Below, piece by piece: positions 44,801 to 54,548 of a stretch of 64,000 bases of DNA; the first letter of the stretch is position 1; the number at the start of each line of letters is the position of its first letter. The stretch spans positions 28,624 to 92,623 of the forward strand of contig JAUYNR010000006.1 in assembly GCA_030698225.1 (NCBI GenBank), given 5' to 3'. Under the pieces are notes generated by a model. The model saw nothing but the letters and a program-made list of their open reading frames with translations, searched no databases and was not told the DNA's origin. The translations under genes were made by a program, and so were the position numbers. The DNA comes from Oxalobacteraceae bacterium (lineage in GTDB: Bacteria > Pseudomonadota > Gammaproteobacteria > Burkholderiales > Burkholderiaceae_D).

Positions 44801-47080
44801 GGTCATTTGCCGCCGCGTACCGACCTGACGCCGGAGCAACGGGCGGAGCGCAGCCGCGACAAGGAAATCCACAAGCGCCATTTGGCCGCACTGTGTGCCG
44901 CCTGTGGCGAAATTGCGCTGTTTGTACAGCAAAATGTCGACGAATTCAGCGGCGATCCGGACAACCCGCAAAGCTTCGACCTGCTGCATCAATTGATCAA
45001 GGTGCAGGCCTACCGGTTCGCCAATTGGCGCGTGGCCGCCGATGAAATCAACTATCGCCGCTTTTTCGATGTCAACAGCCTGGCCGGGCTGCGGATGGAA
45101 CGCGAAGAGGTTTTTGATGCCACCCACCGCCTGGTATTCGACCTGATTGCCAGCGGGAAAGTGGATGGAGTGCGGATCGACCATCCGGACGGGCTGTACG
45201 ATCCGTTGCAATACTTGCACCGACTGCGGCAGGGCCGCGCATCGACCGCGCCGGAGACCGACCCGGCCGGGGTTGCGGCCGATCACAGCGGGCTTTACAT
45301 CGTGCTGGAGAAAATCATTGCCAGTTACGAGCACATGCCTGCGCAGTGGCCGGTGCATGGGAGCACCGGCTACCGGTTTTGCAATGTGGTCAACGGCCTG
45401 TTCGTCGACGCCGCCAACGAGGAGCGCATGGAGCGTGTATATGCGGCCTTCATCGGCGAACGGATCGATTTCAACGAACAGCTATACCGCTGCAAGAAAC
45501 TCATCATGCGAGTAGTTCTTGCCAGTGAGCTCAACGTGCTGGCAAACCAGCTGGACCGCATCGCGCAGCTGGACCGGCATACCTGCGATTTCACCGCCAA
45601 CAGCTTGCGCGACGCCTTGATCGAGATCACCGCATGTTTTCCGGTTTACCGAACTTACGTCACTGCCGATGCGGTGTCGGAGGACGACAGGAACTTTATC
45701 GGCTGGGCGATATCGGCCGCCAAAAGGAGGAGCCAGGCCGCAGACATCAGCATCTTCGATTTTGTACGCGAAACGCTTTTGACCAGTATCGCCGATGGCA
45801 AAGGACAAGCATATCGCGACACGGTGACAAGATTTGCGATGAAGTTCCAGCAATTCACCGGTCCGGTGATGGCGAAAGGGATGGAGGACACCAGCTTTTA
45901 TATCTACCACCGGCTGACCTCGCTCAACGAGGTCGGCGGCGACCCCCGCACCTTCGGCATCACGCTGGCGGCATTTCACGCCGCCAGCCAGGACCGCGCC
46001 AAAAACTGGCCGCACACGATGCTCGCCACCTCGACCCATGACGGTAAGCGATCCGAAGACGTGCGCGCGCGCATCAACACGTTGTCGGAGATGCCTGCGC
46101 TGTGGAAGCTGCGGTTGCGCCGCTGGAGCCGGTTGAACTACAGCAAGAGAGTGCCGATGGGCGAAGTTGGCGCAAGCGCACCTGCGCGCAACGATGAATA
46201 CCTGCTGTATCAGACCCTGGTCGGCGCATGGCCGCTGGAGCCGCTGGACCCGGCGGTACTGGCCGGATTCTGCGAACGCATCGAACATTACATGCAGAAA
46301 GCGATCAGGGAGGCCAAGATAAACAGCAGCTGGATCAACCCGAACCCGGAATACGAGAGCGCGGTATCGAAATTCATCAAGGCGATACTGGCGCCGGGCA
46401 GGAACCCGTTTCTTGCCGATTTCCTGCCCCTTCAGAGGCTAACTTCCCGTCTCGGCATGTTCAACAGCCTGTCGCAGACCTTGATCAAATTGACATCGCC
46501 CGGCGTGCCCGATATTTATCAGGGCAACGAACTGTGGGATTTCAGCCTGGCCGATCCGGACAACAGACGACCTGTGGACTACCGGCGACGCAGCGCGATG
46601 CTGGAGCAGTTGAAAACATACTTCGCAGTGGATCCCGGTCAGTTTGCCGAGCGCGCCGGCGCGCTCTTGCAGACGATGGAGGATGGCCGCATCAAGCTGT
46701 ATCTGACCTGGAGGACGCTGGAGCTGCGCAGGCAATGCGAAATCCTGTTTCGGGACGGAGACTATCTGCCGCTGCAGGCGGAGGGCAGCCGGGCTGAGCA
46801 CGTCTGCGCTTTCGCGCGCAGCAGCAAGGAAGCCGCAGTCATGGTCGTCGCACCCAGGTTCTTTTACGCGCTGCTTGGCGATGGCGATCGGGTCCCTGCG
46901 GGGGCCGAGTTCTGGGCCGGCACCGGTATCGAGCTGCCGGAAGGATTGGCCGGTAACACATGGCGCAACGTATTCACGGATGAAATCGTATGCGGCCCGG
47001 AGCCGGGCGGACGCAGGCTTGGCGTCGCCGGGCTATTAGCCCATTTCCCTTTTGCCCTGTTGCATCGCATCGTAGGGTAA
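41873..47080 (+). CDS. treY: Fused 4-alpha-glucanotransferase (MalQ) and maltooligosyl-trehalose synthase (TreY)
   Basis: This single reading frame encodes 1735 residues. Residues 1 to about 740 are MalQ (GH77): D503 in RLDHVMGLMRQFWVPAGG, E551 in MVIGEDLGTVP, D603 in STHDLPTLAGYW. From about 765 it is TreY: ATYRLQFNREFTF, MHGYDIIDHNAFNPEIGG, D1103 in GVRIDHPDGLYDP, E1146 in IVLEKII and D1390 in STHDGKRSEDVRAR. MalQ rearranges maltodextrins and TreY converts the reducing end into a trehalose unit for TreZ. The start is GTG at 41873 with AAGGAG upstream. No stop or shift separates the two enzymes. Confidence 0.92.
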   Translation: MPNQPMLDRLCALCGIEPEYTDFWGNRHPTSEATKLALLATMHVDADVVADPERALAECEAQSWRRMLAPVQVIPEADAAPQVALTMPVSMAEVVFGWRLTLESGEISSGQSKPADLAVLEQRDIAGVSFVRYVFPLPAVLASGYHRLEIDAATDDAEADGLRRRSAAMRLIVVPAACFLPPALAEQGRVWGLAVQLYALRSQRNWGIGDFADLRAVVEFAAQAGAGFVGTNPLHALFPSYPARISPYSPSSRRFLNVLYLDVEGIEDFAECEAARNTVREPRFQAHLRTLRASELVNYEQVAALKLQVLELLYRHFREHHLDRGSQRASAFRAFQAQGGEALRSQALFDALQEHFVRSDSTTDTAIHGWHQWPEDYRDPASGPVAAFAAAQVERIEFHAYLQWIADLQLAAVGQRSLELGLGAGLYQDIAVGVAADGAECWREQALYARHTYIGAPADEYNTLGQDWGLPPLIPQRLREVAYAPFIETLRENMRHAGALRLDHVMGLMRQFWVPAGGIPSAGTYVNYPFADLLGIVALESHRNRCMVIGEDLGTVPPEVRDALARSAVLSYRLLYFEKDQDGGFKAPADYPAQSLVAVSTHDLPTLAGYWLGHDIDLRCALDLFPSVQLRDAQLLDRSQSRTQLLMALERAELLPAGASVNPVAHPEMTEELSLAVHIYLARTPAKFMVVQLEDILGQVEQVNFPASGGKYPNWQRKLTLDLEHWALDSRVQTLTTALRQVRGSGIFPAAGAIAHAAPQFAPHVTHIPRATYRLQFNREFTFTQAEQLIPYLDALGISHCYASPYFKARPGSMHGYDIIDHNAFNPEIGGDSDFDRYVEALQRHGMGQIIDIVPNHMGVMGSDNEWWLEVLENGQSALHAEFFDIDWSPLKEELRGKVLVPVLGDQYGNVLESGGLRLVFDRQRGEFSIWYDEHRFPLDPREYPRITGRNWEQLAAKLGADHPQVLEFQSLNTAFGHLPPRTDLTPEQRAERSRDKEIHKRHLAALCAACGEIALFVQQNVDEFSGDPDNPQSFDLLHQLIKVQAYRFANWRVAADEINYRRFFDVNSLAGLRMEREEVFDATHRLVFDLIASGKVDGVRIDHPDGLYDPLQYLHRLRQGRASTAPETDPAGVAADHSGLYIVLEKIIASYEHMPAQWPVHGSTGYRFCNVVNGLFVDAANEERMERVYAAFIGERIDFNEQLYRCKKLIMRVVLASELNVLANQLDRIAQLDRHTCDFTANSLRDALIEITACFPVYRTYVTADAVSEDDRNFIGWAISAAKRRSQAADISIFDFVRETLLTSIADGKGQAYRDTVTRFAMKFQQFTGPVMAKGMEDTSFYIYHRLTSLNEVGGDPRTFGITLAAFHAASQDRAKNWPHTMLATSTHDGKRSEDVRARINTLSEMPALWKLRLRRWSRLNYSKRVPMGEVGASAPARNDEYLLYQTLVGAWPLEPLDPAVLAGFCERIEHYMQKAIREAKINSSWINPNPEYESAVSKFIKAILAPGRNPFLADFLPLQRLTSRLGMFNSLSQTLIKLTSPGVPDIYQGNELWDFSLADPDNRRPVDYRRRSAMLEQLKTYFAVDPGQFAERAGALLQTMEDGRIKLYLTWRTLELRRQCEILFRDGDYLPLQAEGSRAEHVCAFARSSKEAAVMVVAPRFFYALLGDGDRVPAGAEFWAGTGIELPEGLAGNTWRNVFTDEIVCGPEPGGRRLGVAGLLAHFPFALLHRIVG

Positions 47081-47334
47081 TCAAAGTCGAGTGGCTGCGG
47101 CGCGTAATGTTCGGCCCAGCCGTGCCGGCCTGCCTGCCTGTGATCACGCGTTTTAATGTGAGCCCCTTTGATCTTACGTAAAGTTCTCTTTGTGCGGACA
47201 TTTATTGTTGAGCAGCGGACGAATTATTTAACTAGATTGCGTCAGTGCCGCCGGAACTGGAACGCATTGGACAATCTCCTCATTTCAAGCCCTGTTTGCA
47301 GCCGCTGCAAAACCCATTTCAAGGAAGCAATATT

Positions 47335-48867
47335 TTGCGCCCACGGGTTCTATTAGTCGCATCGGAAGCAATTCCCCTTGTCAAAACAGGTGGCCTGGCC
47401 GATGTCATTACCGCGCTGGCCGGCGCTTTGCATGAAAAGAATATCGAGGTCAGTATTTTTCTGCCCGGCTACCCGTCCGCGCTCGCTGGCGCGACCGCGC
47501 TGGCCAAAGTTGCCGTTCTGGACGACCTCCCGGGCGGGCCGGCTTGCTTGTATCGGGGGCGCATGCCCGACAGCAAAATTCCGGTAATTTTATTGGAAAC
47601 AGAGAGCTTTCGCGTCAGGTCCGGCAATCCGTATGTGGATGCGAATGGTGACGAATATCCAGACAATGCAGTGAGTTTTGCAGCATTGTGCCATGCGGCT
47701 GTGCGCATTTGCGCAGCACGCACACCGCTTGCCGCGCCGCATATCGTGCATGCCAACGATTGGCATGCGGGCCTGATCCCTCTACTGCTGCGCAGCAACG
47801 ACATCAAACAGATCGGTTCGGTGCTGACGATCCACAACCTGGCATTTCAGGGTAATTATCCGATCGAGCTCGGACCTTCGCTCGGCATACCTGCCGACCT
47901 GTTGAATCCGGACGGCATCGAACTCTGGGGCAAGCTCAGTTTCCTGAAAGCAGGCATTCAGTATGCCGATCGCATTTCCATCGTCAGCGAGTCGTATGCC
48001 AGGGAGGTGCTGACGCCACAATTCGGCAATGGTCTGGACGGCATTCTGAATCATCGCAAGCAGGCAATCGTCGCGATTTCCAACGGGATCGACATGCGCC
48101 TCTGGAACCCGGCGAAAGATCCATTGATTGCCCGACATTTCACGCAACGCACGCTGCGCAACAAGAATTTCTGCAAGCAGGATCTGCTGGCAATGTTCAA
48201 GCTGCCGGCGGATCCGTTCGCACCGCTGCTTGCTCTGGGTAGCCGGATCACCCATCAAAAAATGGCGGATGTCGCGTTGGCTGCATTGCCTGCGATCCTC
48301 GATAAATATCCGCGCATGCAAGTAGTAGTACTGGGGCGCGGGGAGCGTGCCTATGAAGACGGATTCATCGAGCTTTCCCGGCGCTATCCGGGCCGGCTGG
48401 GCGTCCATATCGGCTACGAAGAACGGCTCGCGCATGCGCTGCATGCAGGCGCCGACATGCTGCTGCACGGAACCAGGTTTGAGCCATATGGCTTGACGCC
48501 GATCTACTCGATGCGCTACGGCACGATTCCGATTGCATCCAGGGTCGGCGGCCTGATCGATACGATCATCGATGCCGGCACCGGCAGCACGCCGTGCAAG
48601 GGAGCGAATGGCATACTTTTCGATGGCGAGCAGGCGGCCGACATGATCGCCGCGGTAGACCGCGCGTTCAAGATGTTCGGCAATTCCGACCACTGGCTGA
48701 CCATGCAGCGCAATGCGATGAGCGGCGATTTTTCATGGCACGATCCGGTGCGCAAATATGTCGAGATGTATTCCGAGATTGCGTCGGCCGCTGCGAAACC
48801 GCTGTTCGCAGCCGCGCTGTCGGCCAAGTCCTGCAGACTGCCGGATTTGGCCGTGGCCCGAAGGTGA
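47335..48867 (+). CDS. glgA: Glycogen synthase GlgA
   Basis: This GT5 enzyme has 510 residues and uses ADP-glucose to extend alpha-1,4-glucan. It begins MRPRVLLVASEAIPLVKTGG, with the ADP-glucose-binding KTGGLADV. HANDWHAGLIPLLL and RFEPYGLTPIYSMRYGTIP are typical. The start is taken as TTG at 47335 because AAGGAAG lies seven bases upstream and the family N-terminus begins there; a GTG at 47245 would add 30 atypical residues. No glgC is in the window to supply ADP-glucose. Confidence 0.9.
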   Translation: MRPRVLLVASEAIPLVKTGGLADVITALAGALHEKNIEVSIFLPGYPSALAGATALAKVAVLDDLPGGPACLYRGRMPDSKIPVILLETESFRVRSGNPYVDANGDEYPDNAVSFAALCHAAVRICAARTPLAAPHIVHANDWHAGLIPLLLRSNDIKQIGSVLTIHNLAFQGNYPIELGPSLGIPADLLNPDGIELWGKLSFLKAGIQYADRISIVSESYAREVLTPQFGNGLDGILNHRKQAIVAISNGIDMRLWNPAKDPLIARHFTQRTLRNKNFCKQDLLAMFKLPADPFAPLLALGSRITHQKMADVALAALPAILDKYPRMQVVVLGRGERAYEDGFIELSRRYPGRLGVHIGYEERLAHALHAGADMLLHGTRFEPYGLTPIYSMRYGTIPIASRVGGLIDTIIDAGTGSTPCKGANGILFDGEQAADMIAAVDRAFKMFGNSDHWLTMQRNAMSGDFSWHDPVRKYVEMYSEIASAAAKPLFAAALSAKSCRLPDLAVARR

Positions 48868-49009
48868 ACCGACGGCCAACGGAACCACAGGCATTGCGGT
48901 TTCCTGAAATAAATGCAATGGTTTAAGCTGTCGCCTGATTGATTCATCCGCTTATCGCAGTTGAAAATCGGTCGAATGCCGTTTTCAGGCCACACCCCAG
49001 GAGAGTCTG

Positions 49010-49825
49010 ATGTTGCGCCGTCACATTTTGCGTTTTTCCATAGCGCTTGCCGTTGCGCCGTTGTTGACCGGATGGGCGGTGGCGCAGGAAGTCATCAAGC
49101 TGTCGACCACCACCAGCACCGAGAATTCCGGCTTGCTGAGCTACCTGTTGCCGCAATTCGAGGCCAGCACCCATACCAAGGTGCATGTGATATCGGTCGG
49201 CACCGGCAAGGCGCTGGAACTGGCAAAAAACGGCGATGTCGATGTGACGCTGGTGCATGCGCGCCCTTCCGAAGACAAGTTCGTGGCCGATGGATATGGC
49301 GTGAACCGGCGTGACGTGATGTACAACGATTTCATCATCGTCGGGCCGGAAACCGACCCGGCCGGCATCCGCGGTAGCCAGGATGTGATCGGATCGTTGA
49401 AAAAAATTGTCGACAGCAAGGCCAAGTTCATTTCACGCGGCGACAACTCGGGCACCGATCAGATGGAAAAAGCTTACTGGAAGGAGGTCGGCGCCCAGCC
49501 GCAAGCGCCATCCTACATCTCTGCCGGCCTGGGGATGGGCGAGGTCCTGACGATGGCGGCCCAGATGCAAGCGTATACCCTGACCGACCGCGCGACCTAT
49601 GGCGCATATCGGGCCAAGACCGGCTTGGCGGTGGCGGTGCAGGGCGACCCGAAAATGTTCAATCCCTACGGCATCATTGCAGTCAACCCTGCCAGATACA
49701 AGGACATCAATTACAAGGGGGCAATGTTGCTGATCAACTGGCTGACATCGGTCGAAGGGCAAAAGAAAATTGCCGATTTCAAAGTCGATGGACAACAGCT
49801 TTTTTACCCGTCGGCAACCAGGTAA
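49010..49825 (+). CDS. TupA-like tungstate-type periplasmic binding protein
   Basis: This encodes 271 residues with a signal peptide cleaved after VAQ near residue 26. The mature start EVIKLSTTTSTENSGLLSYL carries the TTTSTxNSGLL motif of TupA-type oxyanion binders, and SRGDNSGTDQMEKAYW is also family-like. The usual tupBC permease and ATPase genes are absent, so it is an orphan here. GAG-rich sequence precedes the ATG. The ligand (tungstate, molybdate or another anion) cannot be fixed from sequence. Confidence 0.82.
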   Translation: MLRRHILRFSIALAVAPLLTGWAVAQEVIKLSTTTSTENSGLLSYLLPQFEASTHTKVHVISVGTGKALELAKNGDVDVTLVHARPSEDKFVADGYGVNRRDVMYNDFIIVGPETDPAGIRGSQDVIGSLKKIVDSKAKFISRGDNSGTDQMEKAYWKEVGAQPQAPSYISAGLGMGEVLTMAAQMQAYTLTDRATYGAYRAKTGLAVAVQGDPKMFNPYGIIAVNPARYKDINYKGAMLLINWLTSVEGQKKIADFKVDGQQLFYPSATR

Positions 49826-49913
49826 TGGCGCTGCGGGCCGGCCGGATTTTGATCGCTGTTCTTGGTCCGCGCATTTAATGTGAAACCGGATTTACACTTT
49901 CCGGCATCTGCGA

Positions 49914-51413
49914 TTAAACCTTGTAGATGCCGCAGCCGACAACCAGGTCGTCGAGTTTTTCAATGTAAGTGGATTTTGATTCGATTACAGTGGTGACCGG
50001 ATTTATCCACCGATAGTCAACCCAGCCGCGACCGGCATTCTTGGCAATTTGGACGAAGCTCTTGATGAAATACTTCCCGTCGGCATCTTTGAGATCGATT
50101 AAATTCCGTCCTATCAGTTTCGGATTTTCGCCATGCGCTTTGGTATTTCCATGCAGGTCAATGACATTGATGTACAAGTCGCGGTCCTTGAACTGCGCAG
50201 CGGGTTTGCTGAATTCTGAAAATGCCTTGTCCTTGCCGTTAGTCCTGATGTATGCGACAGCCCGCTTGACCATCTGCTCCGCTTCATTTTGATTTTGTTC
50301 AAGTTTGAATGCGCTGACGGTTTTCCGCATTGTCACCGCTTGCTGGCGCATGCTTTCCGCTGCAGCCGATGCCTGTTCCACCAGCGCTGCATTTTGTTGG
50401 GTCATCTCGTCCATTTGAACCACTGCCCGATTGACCTCGTCAATGCCAACGCTTTGCTGCTGACAGGCATCGGTGATTTCGTTGACGACCCCGACAGTAT
50501 TCTTGACCGACGCGACAATTCCATCCATCGTGCTGCCGGCTTTATCAACCAGCTCGCTACCGGCTTCGACGGCTTCAACTGAACGTCCTATCAGTATCTT
50601 GATTTCCTTGGCGGCTTCTGCAGAGCGCTGCGCAAGGCTTCGCACTTCGGACGCAACCACCGCAAATCCTCTGCCTTGCTCACCCGCACGCGCTGCCTCG
50701 ACCGCTGCATTCAAGGCCAGAATGTTGGTTTGAAAGGCGATGCCGTCAATTACTCCGATAATGTCGACGATCTTGCGTGAACTTTCCTTGATCGACGCCA
50801 TTGTGCCAACGACTTGTCCTACAACCTGGCCGCCATCTACAGCAGCGTCTTGTACTGACGCAACCATCTTGTTTGCCTGGAGTGCATTGCTCGCGTTTTG
50901 CTGGATTGCGGAATTAAGCTGCTCCATTGCACTGGCAGTTTCTTCCAATGAGCTCGCCTGAGATTCGGTGCGCGATGAAAGATCGGCATTGCCTGCCGCA
51001 ATTTCCGAAGAGGTGGCAAGAATTGCGTCACTTCCGGTGCGCACGTCGGTCACAATTTTTAGCAGATTGGTATTCATGTCGTTGAGCGTCGCGACGAGCT
51101 CGCTGATTTCATCGTTGCCAGTCACCGTTGCCTGGGAAGAGAGATCGCCTGCGGCAACCCTCTTGGCGATAGACACCGCGGCATGAAGCGGCTGCGTGAT
51201 GCTGCGGATAAGAAGCCAGGTGGAAATGCCGCCCAAAATCACCAGGACTCCACTGGCAGCGAGAAGGGCCGCCACCGTCTGGGAATTCAGCTTGCTTTGC
51301 CAGGCAAGGAAACAGGCAATGGAAATTATTACGGTAAAACTGATAATCAGAAAGCCGATTCCGACACCAATCCTGATGCCGATACTTGCGCTGCGTAGTT
51401 TCAGAGAGGCCAT
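49914..51413 (-). CDS. Methyl-accepting chemotaxis protein with C-terminal Cache domain
   Basis: This encodes 499 residues from the ATG at 51413. Two membrane helices lie close together (about 15-35 and 43-68) with almost no periplasmic loop. A HAMP domain follows, then the signalling domain with the conserved hairpin tip [26 protein letters not shown] region (about 220-245). After it, residues about 380-495 form a single Cache-type domain ([27 protein letters not shown]). Sensing is therefore probably cytoplasmic. It is a single gene. Confidence 0.85.
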   Translation of the reverse strand: MASLKLRSASIGIRIGVGIGFLIISFTVIISIACFLAWQSKLNSQTVAALLAASGVLVILGGISTWLLIRSITQPLHAAVSIAKRVAAGDLSSQATVTGNDEISELVATLNDMNTNLLKIVTDVRTGSDAILATSSEIAAGNADLSSRTESQASSLEETASAMEQLNSAIQQNASNALQANKMVASVQDAAVDGGQVVGQVVGTMASIKESSRKIVDIIGVIDGIAFQTNILALNAAVEAARAGEQGRGFAVVASEVRSLAQRSAEAAKEIKILIGRSVEAVEAGSELVDKAGSTMDGIVASVKNTVGVVNEITDACQQQSVGIDEVNRAVVQMDEMTQQNAALVEQASAAAESMRQQAVTMRKTVSAFKLEQNQNEAEQMVKRAVAYIRTNGKDKAFSEFSKPAAQFKDRDLYINVIDLHGNTKAHGENPKLIGRNLIDLKDADGKYFIKSFVQIAKNAGRGWVDYRWINPVTTVIESKSTYIEKLDDLVVGCGIYKV

Positions 51414-51518
51414 GTTCAATGCTCGCCAAGTTGAATTTGAAGTGATTCCTTAACGGCGATCATTGCTCGCCGGATCAAAAAATCGCCGCGCGAAAGAATG
51501 GTTGGCGCCGGTTCCTGA

Positions 51519-52835
51519 TTACATCCCGAGGTATGCCGCGCGCACCTGTTCGTTGCTGATGAGCTCCTGGCCGGTGCCGGTGAGGGTGATGGTGCCGGTT
51601 TCCAGCACATAGCCGCGATCAGCAATGGCCAGGGCGGCAAAGGCATTTTGCTCGACCAGAAAGATGGTCATGCCCTGTGCCTTGAGCGTCTTGACGACAT
51701 TAAACACTTCTTCCACCAGCAGCGGCGCCAGGCCCATCGAGGGCTCGTCGAGCAGCAACATCTTCGGGCGGCCCATCAGCGCCCGGCTGATTGCCAGCAT
51801 CTGCTGCTGACCGCCGGACAGTGTGCCTGCCGGCAGCCTGCGCTTTTCCTTCAGGATCGGGAACATCGAGAACACCATATCGAGGTCGCTTTCGACCTGG
51901 CTCTTGGGCTGGGTGTAGGCGCCCAAACGCAAGTTGTCTTCGATCGACAGCGGCCCGAACACCTGCCGGCCTTCCGGCGACTGGCAGATGCCGCGACGCA
52001 TGCGCATGTCGGAGCGCAGTGCGCCGATGTCTTCCCCGTAGAACCGGATGCTGCCGGCACTCATCGGCTGCACGCCGGACAGGGTGCGCAGGAAGGTGGT
52101 CTTGCCTGCGCCATTGGCACCGACCAGGGCGACCGTCTCGCCTCGACGCACTTCGAGGCTGATGCCCTTCAGGGCCTTGATGCGGCCGTAGCAACTTTCC
52201 ATGCCGCTGACGCTGAGCACGACCTCGGCCTTGTTTGGCGCGGCACTCGGCTGCAGTCGGCCCGTCGAGTGCGCACCCAAACCGACGGATTCTGGCGCCA
52301 GGCTGACGATGCGATGAAAAAGTTCGCGGAACTCGGCCTTGGCCTTCTCGCCAAAAAGCGGGTCTTCATTGTTAAGAAAGGCGCCATCGATCTCGGCCCA
52401 GTCTGCTGCGTTCAACATCTCGCGGGCCAGCGGGATCACTTCCTTTTCTTCGGCGCCGACATGGCTTTTCAGTCCCTGGGTATAGGTGCGCAGCGCAGCG
52501 GCAAAAGCCGCATTGTTCAGTTCGCCGCCGGCGGCGCTTTTCAGCTGCTCGCGCAGGCGCGTCAGATTCTCCGGCCCATTGCGATGCTCCGTCTGCAGGC
52601 GGTCAAGAATGGCGGCGGCTTCCGCACTGCGCGTGCGCAGGATGCGAAAGAGGAAGTCGTCTTCCTTCGGATGGTGCGAGCGGTCAATGAACTGTTCGAT
52701 GTAATCAAACACCGAGGTGAAAAACTGCGGGTCTATCTTGCTGCCTGCTTCAATTTCATCGGCCACCAGATCGACTGTGGTGGCGATGCGCCAAAGATTG
52801 CGATGTTCGTCCTTGATGATGCGGAGTGCTTCCAT
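51519..52835 (-). CDS. livF: Hemerythrin domain fused to LivF-type ABC ATPase
   Basis: This encodes 438 residues. Residues 1 to about 190 form a hemerythrin HHE bundle with the full ligand set: H11, H54/E58 (HHPKE), H84 and H125/E129 (HVGAE). From about 205 a complete LivF ATPase follows: GANGAGKTT, LSGGQQQML, MLLLDEPSMGLAP and the switch His replaced by LVEQN, as usual in LivF. It is the last gene of livHMGF. The hemerythrin half would bind a di-iron centre and perhaps sense oxygen or redox state; coupling to transport is inference. Confidence 0.88.
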   Translation of the reverse strand: MEALRIIKDEHRNLWRIATTVDLVADEIEAGSKIDPQFFTSVFDYIEQFIDRSHHPKEDDFLFRILRTRSAEAAAILDRLQTEHRNGPENLTRLREQLKSAAGGELNNAAFAAALRTYTQGLKSHVGAEEKEVIPLAREMLNAADWAEIDGAFLNNEDPLFGEKAKAEFRELFHRIVSLAPESVGLGAHSTGRLQPSAAPNKAEVVLSVSGMESCYGRIKALKGISLEVRRGETVALVGANGAGKTTFLRTLSGVQPMSAGSIRFYGEDIGALRSDMRMRRGICQSPEGRQVFGPLSIEDNLRLGAYTQPKSQVESDLDMVFSMFPILKEKRRLPAGTLSGGQQQMLAISRALMGRPKMLLLDEPSMGLAPLLVEEVFNVVKTLKAQGMTIFLVEQNAFAALAIADRGYVLETGTITLTGTGQELISNEQVRAAYLGM

Positions 52836-52849
52836 GCTGTTCCCCTTTT

Positions 52850-53611
<762 letters not shown>

Positions 53612-53613
53612 GC

Positions 53614-54546
53614 TTATTTTCCTTTCCCGAGTTTGGCTGCCAGCGTGGGAACCAGGCCCTTGGGCATGAAGATCATCGAGATCATCAGGATGGCGCCGAA
53701 GACAACGGTTTCCCAGCCTTCAAAAGCGACCAGTAACTGCGGCAGCGCGGTCAGCAGTACCGCGCCGACCAGCGAGCCATAGACCGAGGCCATGCCGCCA
53801 ATTACGACCATGGTGACCAGTTCGATCGAGTGAAAGAAATCGGCGAGGTTGGGCGTCACGAAGCCGACGTAGTGTGCGGTGACGCTGCCCATCAGGCTGG
53901 CGAAGACAGCGGACATGACAAAGATTGCCACTTTGTAGCGCACCACATCGACCCCGACGACCTGGGAAGCGACTTCCGAACCGTGCAGCGCGCGCAGCGC
54001 ACGACCGAACGGCGAGTCGATCAGGTTGAGCGAGGCCCAGACGCTGAACGAGAGCAGCAGCGCGACGACCCAGTACCAGTGCTTGTCGCTGGAAAGTTCA
54101 AAGCCAAGCAAGCCCACCGCCGGTACCGGCATGCCATCCGGGCCGCCGGTCCAGGCTGCTTCGGTGCGCACCGCGATGTTGATGATGATGCCGATGCCGA
54201 GGGTGGCCATGGCCAGGTAGTGGCCCTTCAGTTTGAAGATCGGACGCGCGACCAGGGCGGCCAGCAGACCGGTGATGACGGCGCCCGCACCCATGGCCAG
54301 CAACGGATGCCAGCCGAAGTGGGTAGGTAGCACGGCGGAGGCATAGGCCCCGATGCCGAGGAAACCGGCGTGACCCAGACTGATTTGCCCGGCGAAGCCG
54401 ATCAGCAGGTTCAGGCCCAGCACAATTACCGCATTGATCGCCATCCGGATCGCGATGTCCAGGTAAAAACTATTGGGCAGTACGAAAGGCAGAACCAGCA
54501 GGATGCCGATGACCAGATAAAGGCCGTAGTAGGCGTTCTTTTGCAT
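53614..54546 (-). CDS. livM: Branched-chain-type ABC permease LivM
   Basis: This inner-membrane permease has 310 residues and 8-10 hydrophobic helices. LNLLIGFAGQISLGHAGFLG is the LivM hallmark, and SPFGRALRALHGSEVASQVVG is the cytoplasmic loop that contacts the ATPases. It forms the translocation pore with LivH and is packed two bases from both neighbours. Confidence 0.88.
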   Translation of the reverse strand: MQKNAYYGLYLVIGILLVLPFVLPNSFYLDIAIRMAINAVIVLGLNLLIGFAGQISLGHAGFLGIGAYASAVLPTHFGWHPLLAMGAGAVITGLLAALVARPIFKLKGHYLAMATLGIGIIINIAVRTEAAWTGGPDGMPVPAVGLLGFELSSDKHWYWVVALLLSFSVWASLNLIDSPFGRALRALHGSEVASQVVGVDVVRYKVAIFVMSAVFASLMGSVTAHYVGFVTPNLADFFHSIELVTMVVIGGMASVYGSLVGAVLLTALPQLLVAFEGWETVVFGAILMISMIFMPKGLVPTLAAKLGKGK

Positions 54547-54548
54547 GT

